A stretch of DNA of 64,000 nt from Cohnella ginsengisoli (GTDB lineage: Bacteria > Bacillota > Bacilli > Paenibacillales > Paenibacillaceae): assembly GCF_029525555.1 (NCBI RefSeq), contig NZ_JAPDHZ010000008.1, forward strand, positions 124,001-188,000, given 5' to 3'. Below, one piece after another: positions 45,193 through 54,701 of this stretch (position 1 is its first letter; each line of letters begins with the position of its first letter). Position numbers and translations under genes: made by a program. A model generated the notes under the pieces. The model saw only the letters and a list, made by a program, of their open reading frames with translations, ran no database searches and was not told the origin of the DNA.

Positions 45193-46107
45193 CTAGCCGT
45201 CCTCGCGACCGCTCATGCGGGCGACGAATTCCTTCGGCGAGCACCGGTTGAACCGCTTGAACAGCTTGTAAAACTGGGCGATGCTCGGCACGCCGGCTTG
45301 AAGCGCGGCCTCCGCGATGCTGATATCCCGCGTCAGCAGCAGGCGCTCCGCGGCCTTGATCCGCTTGCGATTGACATAATCGACGAACGAGCAGCCCATC
45401 GCCGAGCGGAAGTAGCGAATGAAGTAATGATAGCTGAAATTCAGCAGCCGGCTGACCTCTTCGACGGTGATCCGTTCGTGCAGATGCCGGTCGACATGGT
45501 CCAGCGCCGGCCGCAGCCGCAACAGGTCCCGCTCCGCAGAAGCGGGCAGCAGCCCTTCGTCGCCGTGCCGGACGAACAGCCAGAGCAGCCGCTGGATGGC
45601 GGAGCCGAGCGCCAGCTCGTAGCCGCGCGCGCGGCCCCGGTACTCCTCGTACATATGCGCGATCAAATCGTATGTCTCGCGCCGAACCTCGGGCTTTTCC
45701 CGGAACAGGCCGTTCAGGCGCTCGAGCGGCGCTGCGCCGTCTCCGAAGCCGTACAAGTAAGGCAGCGCGGCGCTCTCCATATGACGGCCGAGATCGACCT
45801 GCAGGACGATGAATCGGACGGGATCAGCGCCCGCGCGATGCGTGCGATGCAGCTGCGAGGCGCCCAGCAGCGCGACGTCGCCGGGTTCGAGGCGCAGGTA
45901 GCCGTCTTGTGTCTGCATACCCATCTTGCCTTCGATCAACGCCAGCAGCTCGACTTCCTTGTGATGATGCCAGGGGCCGTACGCCTCTTGTGACGGCGCC
46001 GGAGGGCTCATGCCGATCTCCCATATCTTCATGTGCAGAAGCGGATGGCCGTAGACCACGACCTCCTCGCGGACCGGCTCCTGGAGATCGCCTGCCAACG
46101 TCGTCAT
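45193..46107 (-). CDS. AraC-family regulator with cupin domain
   Basis: A 304-residue regulator: N-terminal cupin (HHHKEVELLALIEGKMG, LEPGDVALLGASQLHRTH) and C-terminal HTH (ITVEEVSRLLNFSYHYFIRYFRSAMGCSFVDYV, ISIAEAALQAGVPSIAQFYKLFKRFNRCSPKEF). Start ATG 46107 has a GAGGTG element; the longer frame to 46182 is unlikely. It is divergent from the ThuA/Gfo-Idh/glycerate kinase cluster, its probable target. Confidence 0.9.
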   Translation of the reverse strand: MTTLAGDLQEPVREEVVVYGHPLLHMKIWEIGMSPPAPSQEAYGPWHHHKEVELLALIEGKMGMQTQDGYLRLEPGDVALLGASQLHRTHRAGADPVRFIVLQVDLGRHMESAALPYLYGFGDGAAPLERLNGLFREKPEVRRETYDLIAHMYEEYRGRARGYELALGSAIQRLLWLFVRHGDEGLLPASAERDLLRLRPALDHVDRHLHERITVEEVSRLLNFSYHYFIRYFRSAMGCSFVDYVNRKRIKAAERLLLTRDISIAEAALQAGVPSIAQFYKLFKRFNRCSPKEFVARMSGREDG

Positions 46108-46269
46108 CGCGGACACCTCGCTTGGGGCGCAGAGAGTTTTTGGAGCCCCAAGTATAGCACACATGTCATTTTTGGAGAACAATCGGTCAGCTTTGAAGCT
46201 ATTATTGCCTGAACGGCGAGGCCTATAATGTGGGGGTCAAGGCTGAACGCAAACGAGGAGGATGGCGGC

Positions 46270-47008
46270 ATGAAGGACAAACTGCGCGTGCTGATCTGGA
46301 ACGAATTCCGTCACGAGAAAAATAACGAGAAGGTGAAGGCCGTCTACCCGGACGGCATCCACCGCGCAATCGGAGAAGGCCTCGGGGATGATCTGGCGAT
46401 CGGATACGCGACGCTCGACGAAGAAGAGCACGGCCTCTCCGAGCAGCGGCTGGAGGATACGGACGTCCTCGTCTGGTGGGGGGCACAAAGCCCATCGCGA
46501 GGTGTCCGACGAGATCGTCGAGCGCGTGCACAAGCGCGTCCTCGCGGGCATGGGGCTCATCGTGCTGCACTCAGGACATTTCTCCAAGATTTTCAAGAAG
46601 CTGATGGGCACGACCTGCAACCTGAAGTGGCGGGAAGCCGACGAGAAGGAGCGGCTGTGGGTCGTATCGCCGGGCCACCCGATCGCGGAGGGCATCGGCG
46701 AATATATCGAACTGGAGCAGGAGGAAATGTACGGCGAGAGCTTCGAGATCCCCGCTCCCGACGAGCTCGTGTTCGTCAGCTGGTTCGAGGGCGGCGAGGT
46801 GTTCCGCAGCGGCTGCACGTACACGCGGGGACAAGGCAAGATTTTCTACTTCCGCCCCGGGCACGAAACGTATCCGACCTATTACAATGAAGAGATCCGC
46901 AAGGTCATCCGCAACGCCGTGCATTGGGCGGCGCCGACGGGCCGTCCGGCCCCGCTGTTCGGCAACCGCAAGCCGCTGGAGCCGCTGAAGTCGCGGCAGG
47001 AGGCGTAG
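46270..47008 (+). CDS. ThuA-like trehalose-utilisation protein, frameshifted
   Basis: Glutamine-amidotransferase-like fold of the ThuA family. VLIWNEFRHEKNNEKVKAVYPDGIH is the typical N-terminus; HSGHFSKIFKKLMGTTCNLKWRE and FYFRPGHETYPTYYNEEIRKVIRNAVHWA are typical of the second half. A G6 run at 46478-46483 breaks the frame; five G give DVLVWWGHKAHREVSDEIV and a protein of about 245 residues. GAGGAGG precedes ATG 46270. ThuA acts with dehydrogenases of the Gfo/Idh/MocA family in keto-disaccharide metabolism; such a gene follows after 6 bp. Confidence 0.88.
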
Positions 47009-47014
47009 GCGCGC

Positions 47015-48091
47015 ATGACCGCAAACGGCGCGTTTCTAAACACCGATCGCAAATTCCGCCTCGTTCAGGTCGGCTGCGGCAATATGGCCCGGCGCTGGGT
47101 CAAATACGCGACGGGCCGTCCGGACATCGAGCTCGCCGCGCTCGTCGACATCCATCTGCCCGCAGCCGAAGCGCTGGCTCGGGAATTCGGCCTCGACTGT
47201 CCCTGCTATACCGACCTCGGGACGGCGATCCGCGAGACCGGCGCCGACCTCGTCTTCGACGTCACGATTCCGCAGGTGCACAAGACCGTCGTGACGACGG
47301 CCGTCGAGCTCGGCTGCGACGTCATCGGCGAGAAGCCGATGGCCGTCTCGATGGCGGACGCCTACGAGATCGAAGAGATCGTGCGGCGGCTGGGACGCCG
47401 CTACGCCGTCATGCAGAACCGCCGCTTCGCCCGGCAGATCCGCGAAGCGCGCGGCCTCATCGCGCAGGGGACGATCGGCAAGCCGTCGCATGCGACGGCG
47501 AACTTTTTCCTCGGCCCGCACTTCGGCGGCTTCCGGGAGACGATGGACCATCCGCTGCTGCTGGACATGGCGATCCACACGTTCGATCAGGCCCGCTTCC
47601 TGCTGCAGGCCGATCCCGTGTCGGTGTACTGCCATGAGTTCAACCCTTCCCATTCGTGGTACGCGGGCAACGCCTCCGCGGTATGCATCTTCGAGATGAG
47701 CGACGGCTCGGTGTTCACGTACAACGGCTCCTGGTGCGCCGAAGGCGAGCCCACCTCCTGGCAGGGCGACTGGCGCGTCGTCGGCTCCGAAGGCACCTTG
47801 ATCTGGGACGGGACGAACGATTCGTATTGCAGCGTGGCGGAAGGCCATCTGGGGCCGGGAGCAAGGATGCATGCGTACAAGCGCGTCGAACCGTCCGCGC
47901 CGTGGGCCGGGCACGAGGGTCACGACGGCTGCTTCGACGAAATGCTGGCCGCGCTCGCCGAAGGCCGGCCGGCCGAGACGGACTGCTCGGACAATCTCAA
48001 GAGCATGGCGATGGTGTTCGCGGCGATCGAGAGCGCGCGGAGCGGAGAAAAGGTTCGCATCGGGCCCGGACAGGCGTATGATAGGGGTTAG
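47015..48091 (+). CDS. Gfo/Idh/MocA-family sugar oxidoreductase
   Basis: A 358-residue NAD(P) enzyme: Rossmann motif QVGCGNMARRW (about 20-30), cofactor/active-site Lys in GEKPMAVS (about 109), and catalytic HPLLLDMAIHTFD (about 178-190). AGGAGGCG at the end of ThuA serves as its binding site, so translation is coupled. Probably oxidises a sugar or sugar acid handled with ThuA. Confidence 0.9.
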   Translation: MTANGAFLNTDRKFRLVQVGCGNMARRWVKYATGRPDIELAALVDIHLPAAEALAREFGLDCPCYTDLGTAIRETGADLVFDVTIPQVHKTVVTTAVELGCDVIGEKPMAVSMADAYEIEEIVRRLGRRYAVMQNRRFARQIREARGLIAQGTIGKPSHATANFFLGPHFGGFRETMDHPLLLDMAIHTFDQARFLLQADPVSVYCHEFNPSHSWYAGNASAVCIFEMSDGSVFTYNGSWCAEGEPTSWQGDWRVVGSEGTLIWDGTNDSYCSVAEGHLGPGARMHAYKRVEPSAPWAGHEGHDGCFDEMLAALAEGRPAETDCSDNLKSMAMVFAAIESARSGEKVRIGPGQAYDRG

Positions 48092-48130
48092 CATCTCATA
48101 TTGGCTGTAAATTTGGGAGGAGAACCTGAA

Positions 48131-49309
48131 ATGCGCTTCGTCATTGCTCCGGATTCATACAAAGGCAGCCTGTCCTCGCGGGAGGTCGGCGCCGTCATGG
48201 CGGCTGCCATCCGACGCGAGATTCCGCACGCCGAGATCGACGTTTTCCCGATGGCGGATGGCGGCGAGGGCACCGTCGAGGCGCTCGTCGGCGCCTGCGG
48301 CGGCCGCAGCGAGGAAGTCGCCGTGCACGGCCCGCTCGAGCCCGGCGCCTCGGCCCTGATCGGCGTGATCGAGCTGGACGGCGAACCGGTCTACGTCATC
48401 GAGACGGCGAATATATGCGGTCTGCCGATGATTCCGGCGGATCGCCGCGACCCTTATGCCGCCACCTCGCGCGGACTCGGCGAAGCGATCGCGCACGCGC
48501 TGGACCGCGGCGCGAGGCGCCTGATCGTCGGGCTCGGCGGCAGCGCCGTCAACGACGGCGGCATGGGCATGCTCGCGGCGCTCGGCGCGCGCTTCGCGGA
48601 TCGGGACGGCCGCCTGCTGGAGGGCAGGGGCGGCGATCTGCTGCGCGTGGCCGCGGTCGACTGGAGCGGCCTGGATGCGCGGCTCGCGGCTTGCGCGATC
48701 ACGGCGGCCAGCGACGTGACGAGCCCGCTGACGGGGCCGTCTGGCGCCTCGCGCGTGTTCGGGCCGCAGAAGGGCGCGACGCCCGAGCAAGCCGCGGAGC
48801 TCGACGAGGCCATGCACGCGTATGCGGCGCTGCTGGAGCGGCCGGGCGGGCCTAGCGCGGGCGGAGCCGAGGCGAACTCAAGCGACGCGAATGGGCTGCG
48901 TCTGTCGGAGCAGCCCGGCGCGGGCGCCGCGGGCGGACTGGGCTTCGCGCTGCTGAGACTCGGCGCCCGGATCGAGTCCGGCGCCGAGGTGGCGGCCCGG
49001 GCGGCCGGGCTGAAGGCGAAGATCGCGGGCGCCGACTGGGTACTGACCGGCGAGGGGCGAACCGACGCGCAGACGCTGAGCGGCAAGCTGCCCTTCCGCG
49101 TCGCGGAATGGGCGGCGGCCGAAGGCGTCCCCGCGATTCTCATATCCGGCGGCCTTGGCCCGGACATCGACCCTCTCTACGAGACGTTCGCCGCCGTCTT
49201 CCCGATCGTCGGCCGGCCGTCGACGCTGGACGAGTGCCTGGCCGAGGCCGAGGATAATCTGGCGCGAACCGCGCGCAATGTCGCAAGACTGATCAAGACG
49301 AAGACATAA
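48131..49309 (+). CDS. Glycerate kinase (GlxK/GarK family)
   Basis: A 392-residue kinase. MRFVIAPDSYKGSLSSREVG and VFPMADGGEGTVEAL are the signature blocks of glycerate kinase I; GLGGSAVNDGGMGML and GEGRTDAQTLSGK lie at the catalytic cleft. It phosphorylates glycerate to 2-phosphoglycerate. Start ATG 48131 follows GGGAGGAG. Next to a tartronate-semialdehyde-reductase-like gene, it completes a short glyoxylate/sugar-acid salvage route. Confidence 0.92.
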   Translation: MRFVIAPDSYKGSLSSREVGAVMAAAIRREIPHAEIDVFPMADGGEGTVEALVGACGGRSEEVAVHGPLEPGASALIGVIELDGEPVYVIETANICGLPMIPADRRDPYAATSRGLGEAIAHALDRGARRLIVGLGGSAVNDGGMGMLAALGARFADRDGRLLEGRGGDLLRVAAVDWSGLDARLAACAITAASDVTSPLTGPSGASRVFGPQKGATPEQAAELDEAMHAYAALLERPGGPSAGGAEANSSDANGLRLSEQPGAGAAGGLGFALLRLGARIESGAEVAARAAGLKAKIAGADWVLTGEGRTDAQTLSGKLPFRVAEWAAAEGVPAILISGGLGPDIDPLYETFAAVFPIVGRPSTLDECLAEAEDNLARTARNVARLIKTKT

Positions 49310-49329
49310 CGCCGAGGAGCGTGAACGAC

Positions 49330-50481
49330 TTGAAGAAGATCGGATTCATCGGGTTGGGGAATATGGGTTTGCCGATGACGGAAAACCTCATAAAGGCAGG
49401 CTACGAAGTTTATGGCTTGAATCGCAGCAAGCCGGCCGAGGAACGTCTGGCCGCATTAGGCGGCCGGGTAGGCGCAGGCCGCGCGCAGCTGGCGGGGGAG
49501 ATGGACCTGATCGTCACCTGCCTGCCGATGCCAGCCGACGTGGAGGAGGTCTACCTTGGATCCGACGGACTCGTATCGAGCGGCAGGGAAGGACTTGTGC
49601 TAGTCGACTGCAGCACGGTCGGCCCTGCATTGTCGCGTAAAATCGGCGAGGCCGCGGCCGGGCGCGGCCTCCGGTTCCTCGACGCGCCGGTTAGCGGCGG
49701 AACGACCGGCGCCGTCGCGGGGACGCTCAGCATCATGGTCGGCGGCGACGAAGAGACGTTTGGCATGGCGCAGCCCGTGTTGGCCGCGATGGGCAAGCAG
49801 ATCGACCTCGTCGGTCCCGTCGGCAGCGGCTCCGTCGTCAAGCTGGTCAACCAGCTCATGGTCGGCATCCATACGCAGGCCGTCAGCGAAGCGCTGGCCC
49901 TGGGCAGAAAAGCAGGCCTGGACGAGGAGCAGCTGGTGAACGTGCTGCTGTCCAGCTTCGCCAGCAGCCGAATCCTTGAACGGCATTACCGCAACCATAT
50001 CGGACCGGGCCGCTTCGAAGCCGGCTTCGCCATCAAGCTGCTCGCCAAGGATCTGACGCTCGCGGCCGAGCTCGCCGCGCAGTCCGGCGTCGGCCTGTCC
50101 GCGGGACGCCGCGTTAAGGGCCTGCTCGACGGCGCCGTTCGCGACGGATTCGCCGAGCAGGACATGGCCGCGATGCTGAACTACCAGCTCCGGCGCGACG
50201 AACCAGAGGAGCCAATCAAGCACTTCGCCGTCTTCCTGCCGATGAAGGACCCCGAGCTCAGCGTGAAGTTCCGCGAGCAGCATCTGCAGTTCCTGGCCGA
50301 TCGCCGCTCCGACGGCAAGCTTCATGCCAACGGCCGGTTCGTCGACGGCGCCGGAGGCCTCGTCATCTACAAGGCGCGTTCCCTGGAGGAAGCCGAATCC
50401 TGGGTGAAGCAGGATCCGTACGTCGTCCTGGGCGCCAGGGGCTATGAGATCCACGAGTGGGACATCGTGCTGGCGGAATAG
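49330..50481 (+). CDS. HIBADH/tartronate-semialdehyde reductase-like enzyme fused to a YCII domain
   Basis: A 383-residue protein. Residues about 1-292 form a beta-hydroxyacid dehydrogenase: IGFIGLGNMGLPM (NAD motif), DAPVSGGTTGAVAGTLSIMVGG (substrate loop) and catalytic Lys in GSGSVVKLVNQLM. Residues about 302-383 (KHFAVFLPMKDPELSVKFREQH to ARGYEIHEWDIVLAE) look like a YciI/YCII domain, not normally part of this enzyme. TTG 49330 is ten bases from GAGGAG and gives the family start; the upstream GTG 49321 is too close. Expected reaction: tartronate semialdehyde to glycerate, feeding the adjacent kinase. Confidence 0.83.
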   Translation: MKKIGFIGLGNMGLPMTENLIKAGYEVYGLNRSKPAEERLAALGGRVGAGRAQLAGEMDLIVTCLPMPADVEEVYLGSDGLVSSGREGLVLVDCSTVGPALSRKIGEAAAGRGLRFLDAPVSGGTTGAVAGTLSIMVGGDEETFGMAQPVLAAMGKQIDLVGPVGSGSVVKLVNQLMVGIHTQAVSEALALGRKAGLDEEQLVNVLLSSFASSRILERHYRNHIGPGRFEAGFAIKLLAKDLTLAAELAAQSGVGLSAGRRVKGLLDGAVRDGFAEQDMAAMLNYQLRRDEPEEPIKHFAVFLPMKDPELSVKFREQHLQFLADRRSDGKLHANGRFVDGAGGLVIYKARSLEEAESWVKQDPYVVLGARGYEIHEWDIVLAE

Positions 50482-50532
50482 GTTTCGCGCCACCCTTCCA
50501 ATACGATCCGACGATCGTCAAGCGATGCGTTC

Positions 50533-50577
50533 CCCTTCGGCGGTTCGAGCACTTCCGCCTGAGGGGGACTCCTCCTT
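50533..50577 (+). terminator. Terminator of ThuA-glycerate cluster
   Basis: CCCCT-GGCGG pairs with CCGCC-AGGGG, followed by a CTCC stretch and TTTTT. Confidence 0.7.
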
Positions 50578-50626
50578 TTTAGCTTCGCCGCTGTCGCTTC
50601 CCACCGATGCAGAAGCATACTCGGGG

Positions 50627-50764
50627 CTATCGCGCAAAAATGCAGGATCAAGAGCCTCAGCCGTTCATCGTTCCGCCTATCGCGCAGAAGTGCAGGATTT
50701 TTACCTCAAACACATCCAGGCTCTCGCTTAAAGAGACGAACTACCGTGAACTTTTGCACGATAG
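50627..50764. repeat. R2 repeats, two direct and one inverted
   Basis: CTATCGCGCAAAAATGCAGG (50627) and CTATCGCGCAGAAGTGCAGG (50677) are 50 bp apart; an inverted relative lies at about 50746-50764, ending next to the GH43 stop. The rest of this 285-bp convergent spacer is a terminator and otherwise unremarkable. Confidence 0.75.
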
Positions 50765-50766
50765 CG

Positions 50767-52044
50767 CTAGTCCAGCCATTCGACGGACAAGCCTTCGATC
50801 CGCACGTCTCCATGACCGCCTTCGAGCTTGACTGAATTGACCGCTCCCGGCTCCAATCGTACGGTGAGCGAAGTATATCCGCCCTCCGCCTGCAGCGCGT
50901 TCAATAACGAATCGTCGGCGCCATTGACGAACAGCCGCACTTTGGCCAGCCGCTCGCGCGTCGTATAGCGCACCGCAAGGTTAGCCCGGCCTCCGCGGCC
51001 GCCGCCGACCTCGCGGAATTCGCAGCCGGACGAAGCCCCCGCCATGCCGACGACGGCAAAAGCGCCCTGTTCCGCAGCGACGATCGCCGCACCCCCGTAT
51101 GTCCCGCAGCCGTCCGCCGGATAAAAGGCGCGCGCTTTTTCCGCTTTTTCCCCTGCGGCATCCGCCTGAACGGCACGAACGCCTTCCTCCGTCTGCCTTA
51201 CCGTGCGAATGGCGCCGTCTGCGTCGAAGTGCAGCTCGTCGATGCAGACGCTGCGCAAGTTTCCCATGCCGGAGATCGCCTGATTGTGATAGAACAGATA
51301 CCATTGTCCCTTATACTCGGCTACCGATCCGTGCGTCGTGGAGCAGCCCGTCGGCTCCAGGAAGATGCCCCGGTAAGTCCACGGACCGAGCGGATGCTCG
51401 CTCGTCGCGTAGCGCATCCGGTTGTTGTCGTGCAGATTGTCCGCATAGGTCAAGTAGTAGACGCCGTCGCGCTTGAACGTCCATGCCGCCTCGTGAAAAT
51501 CTTCCAGGCCGATCATGTCGGCCATCTCGCCCTTGACGGAAATCATGTCGTCGTTCAGCTCGCCCCCGTGGCAAACGCCGCCCCCGCCGTAGTACATGTA
51601 TGCGCGTCCGTCGTCGTCCATAAAGACGCACGGATCGATCATCGCGAAGCCGCCGAGTCCTTCGATATAGCCGCGGTCGACGAACCCGCTTGCGGGCTTG
51701 TCGCTCGTGGCGACGCCGATCTTCCACGTGTCGTTCCAGTCGGAGCCGCTCGGATGCGGATAGTAGAAGTAGTAGGTGCCGTTCCGATAGGCGCAGTCGG
51801 GCGCCCACATGAAGCCGCCTTCGGGTCGTCCCCACGGCACGTCGTCCGAACGCAGAATTTCCCCTTCGTCCACCCAGTTCACCATATCGTCCGACGAGAA
51901 TACGTGATAGCGGTCCATCAGATCGCAGCCCCTCGGCGGGTCCATGTCGTGCGAGGCGTAAATGTAAATTTTGCCGTCCTGCCATACATGAGCCGAAGGG
52001 TCGGCCGTGTAAATCGAAGTAATTATCGGATTTTTACCTTTCAT
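50767..52044 (-). CDS. GH43 glycosidase with C-terminal carbohydrate-binding domain
   Basis: A 425-residue cytoplasmic enzyme. GH43 residues: Asp in YTADPSAHVW (about 15), Asp in FAMIDPCVFMDDDGRAYMYYGG (about 135) and Glu in LEDFHEAAWTFKRDG (about 185). Residues from about 300 to the end fit a CBM6/CBM35-like beta-sandwich (LAVRYTTRERLAKVRLFVNG, LTVRLEPGAVNSVKLEGG). The N-terminal motif resembles that of the GH43 at 18953, but the proteins differ in length and domains. Likely an arabinofuranosidase or xylosidase. Confidence 0.9.
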   Translation of the reverse strand: MKGKNPIITSIYTADPSAHVWQDGKIYIYASHDMDPPRGCDLMDRYHVFSSDDMVNWVDEGEILRSDDVPWGRPEGGFMWAPDCAYRNGTYYFYYPHPSGSDWNDTWKIGVATSDKPASGFVDRGYIEGLGGFAMIDPCVFMDDDGRAYMYYGGGGVCHGGELNDDMISVKGEMADMIGLEDFHEAAWTFKRDGVYYLTYADNLHDNNRMRYATSEHPLGPWTYRGIFLEPTGCSTTHGSVAEYKGQWYLFYHNQAISGMGNLRSVCIDELHFDADGAIRTVRQTEEGVRAVQADAAGEKAEKARAFYPADGCGTYGGAAIVAAEQGAFAVVGMAGASSGCEFREVGGGRGGRANLAVRYTTRERLAKVRLFVNGADDSLLNALQAEGGYTSLTVRLEPGAVNSVKLEGGHGDVRIEGLSVEWLD

Positions 52045-52216
52045 GCTGCACGCTCCCTAACCGCTCATCGCGCGTTTTCCTCCTCATTTTAAGGCAAGCG
52101 TCCGAGCGCTCCCATGAGGCGATCAAAAACGAAATCCGCCGATCTTGTCTTCTTTTCAGCCGCCCGCACGAAAAAACGGCTCCGGGAGACGTATCTCCCG
52201 AAAGCCGCCGCATGCT

Positions 52217-54308
52217 TTATTGATGGGTGGTCGGATGCGAGGCCGTGACTGGAATCTGCCCCTTGAACATCCGGTTGATATCGCCGGCCAGACGGAGATA
52301 GAAGTCGGAGGATACCGCTACGCCGTCCGCATTGAGCGTCAGGAAGTACTGGTTCGTCGGGATCATCGCGCTGTTCTCCGCCGCTTTGGCAATGGCCGTT
52401 CCTTCGTCGTACTCGTCGAACATGGCGATATAGCCGGTGTTGATGCCGAGCTGCTTCAGCCGATAGGCTTGCTGCCACATGAAGTCGCCATGGAGCCGGG
52501 GAATTTGATTCGTCGGCCCTCCGGTCATGTTGGACCAGGCGAAGCCTGGCCAGATGACGGGCTGATAGGCGATGTTCCGCTGCTGCGTGTACGTGAGATC
52601 GGGCCCGTATTGGTTCGTACTGTAGTTGTCGACGTCGGCAGCGCCAAAGCGCCCGACAAACCAAGGCGAGAGCATATCGAGCGATTCGTACACGCTCATA
52701 AAGCCGGACTTCGAATCATTGTTGCCCGTCCGCCAATAAGTCGGCACGCCTCCGATGACGTAGACGTTCTGCGCTTTGAACCAGTTGATCAGGCTCTGGT
52801 GCTCGGCAGCCGTGCCCGGACGGTCGGTGAATCCGATCCCCCATATACAAACGACGACTTTGCCGTTCTGCTTGGCGTAGGCGCTCGAAGACGTCAGATG
52901 CATATTGTTCACGACGTTCGTCGTCCAGTCGTGCTTGACCGCGTTCACCCAGTTGCTCGCGTCCATGCCCGTGATGTCGTACATGACGTAAAATTTGCGG
53001 CCGTACGTCTCGGCGGCGTTCTTCACCTTGACCGCCACGCTGTCGCGATTCGTCTTCCAGTTGTTCGGCGTATCGCTCTCGTCCGCCCCGAAGCGCTGAA
53101 GCGCCGCGCCGTCGATGTTGTACGTCTGCATCCATTCGAAGTGCTTGTTGACGGTTTCCTGATCGTAGGAGGAAAAAAGCTTTGCCTGCGTGCCGTTGGC
53201 GAGGTTCGCCAGACTCGTCTGATACAGCTTCGAATACTCGCGAATGTCCGGGTACAGCTCGAAGTTCACGTTCGAGCCGGCGCCCGGCGCGCTGCTGTTC
53301 TTGGACCAGTGAACCCACCCGCCGTTCGGCGAATTGTCGCCCTGCGCGTTGAACCAGCCTTGGTAGCCGGCGAACAGCTTGCCGACGACGTCGCCGCCCG
53401 ACGTCGGGGTGCCCGTGCCGAACTTGAACCAGTTCAGGTTCATCAGATTGCCCGCCCCGCCCGTGAATTTCACGTACAAATTGTGGACTCCCGACGCGCC
53501 GGACGCCTGCCCGCTAGCCGTCGTCCAGCTCTGCCAGCCCCCCCGTGCCGCTCACCGCGACGGTCCCGATCAGCGTTCCCGTCAAGCTGTCCAGCCGGAA
53601 TTCGATCGAACCGCCTCCGGCCGCGCTTGCGACGCGCGCCTGAACGCTGGAGGCTCCGCTGCCGAAGTCGACGCCGTTAAACAGCAAATAGTCGCCGTTG
53701 TCGATAAAGCCCACGTTCGATCCGCCGCCGGCATCGGATGTCGCCTCCGTTTGAATGCCGAATTGCCCGTTGTAGGCTTCCGCCTCGATCTGGTTAAAGG
53801 CCGACAGTCCCGACGCAAACTTGAACCACAGCAGGTTGAACAAATTGCCGCTGCCGCCCGTAAACTTCAAATACAGCGCGTGCACGCCGGTCGCGCCAGA
53901 CGCATTCGCCGTCACCGTCGTCCAATTTTGCCATCCTCCCGTGCCCGGAACCTGCGCCGTGGCGACTAGCGTCCCGTTCACGCCGTCGAGCCGCGCCTCG
54001 ATCGCGCCGCCGCTCGCATTGCTCGCGACGCGTACCTGGAACGTGCTCGCGCCGCTGCCGAAATCGACGTTCGAAAATGCGATATAGTCGCCATTGTCGA
54101 TAAACGCGACGTTCTGTCCGCCTTCGCTCGAGCTCTCGAGCTGAATGCCGGACTGGCTGCTGTAGCCCGACGCCGCCGTCTGCACGAACGCGGAAGCGGC
54201 GGATGCGACCGACGGAGACCAGGCCCACTGGCCGAGCAGCAGCGCCGCGGTCAGCAGCGCCGCGCAGAAGCGCGGCCATGTCATGCGGAAACGTTGGTTG
54301 ACGTTCAT
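52217..54308 (-). CDS. Secreted CBM6-CBM6-GH71/99-like protein, frameshifted
   Basis: Signal peptide (about 1-38, ending SVASAASA), two CBM6-like modules (about 40-168 and 170-300; paired NVAFIDNGDYIAFSNVDFGSGAS / NVGFIDNGDYLLFNGVDFGSGAS), then a catalytic region that begins GKLFAGYQGWFNAQGD and has GADESDTPNNWKTNR and MFDEYDEGTAI, as in GH71/GH99-like TIM-barrel glycosidases. Seven C/G at 53538-53544 split module two; six give GTGGWQSWTTASGQ. About 697 residues; exported. Start ATG 54308 behind GAGGAGG. Substrate unknown, probably plant or fungal polysaccharide. Confidence 0.85.
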
Positions 54309-54593
54309 CAATGCATGCCTCCTCGTTTTTTCGAAATGAACTGGATGTAAACAGCCCTTTGCGCATCATGTCCGTATCGTGAAGCTCGCTTCGCCATCCT
54401 GCTGTCGTTTCGCTTGCCTTATACGGCTGCTGCGTCCCACCTCCCTCACGATCGGCATTTCGGGCTTGCAAGGGCTCTCCTGTTCGTTGAAGCCGATCTG
54501 ACAAGAGCTTACATCCCGGAGAGGTCATTGATAAGGAGGCAATATTGAACTTAAACGGACGATCCGAGCCTTTTTGACGGCCGGCGCGCATGC

Positions 54594-54620
54594 AAAAATC
54601 CGCCAGGGCTCGCCCTGGCG
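54594..54620 (-). terminator. Terminator-like hairpin at the end of the 54.7-kb array
   Basis: CGCCAGGG-CTCG-CCCTGGCG (54601-54620) is perfect, and on the minus strand it is followed by GATTTTTG. It faces transcription coming out of the R5 array, beyond the catalase terminator, where no gene lies. The 290 bp between it and the GH71/99 start hold nothing I recognise. Confidence 0.65.
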
Positions 54621-54701
54621 TTATGAAATGTGCTTCGCCTGCTGCGGTGCCCTATTATCGTCCAAGGCGCCCGATCCACGACCCGGCGTTCGGGATGACG
54701 A

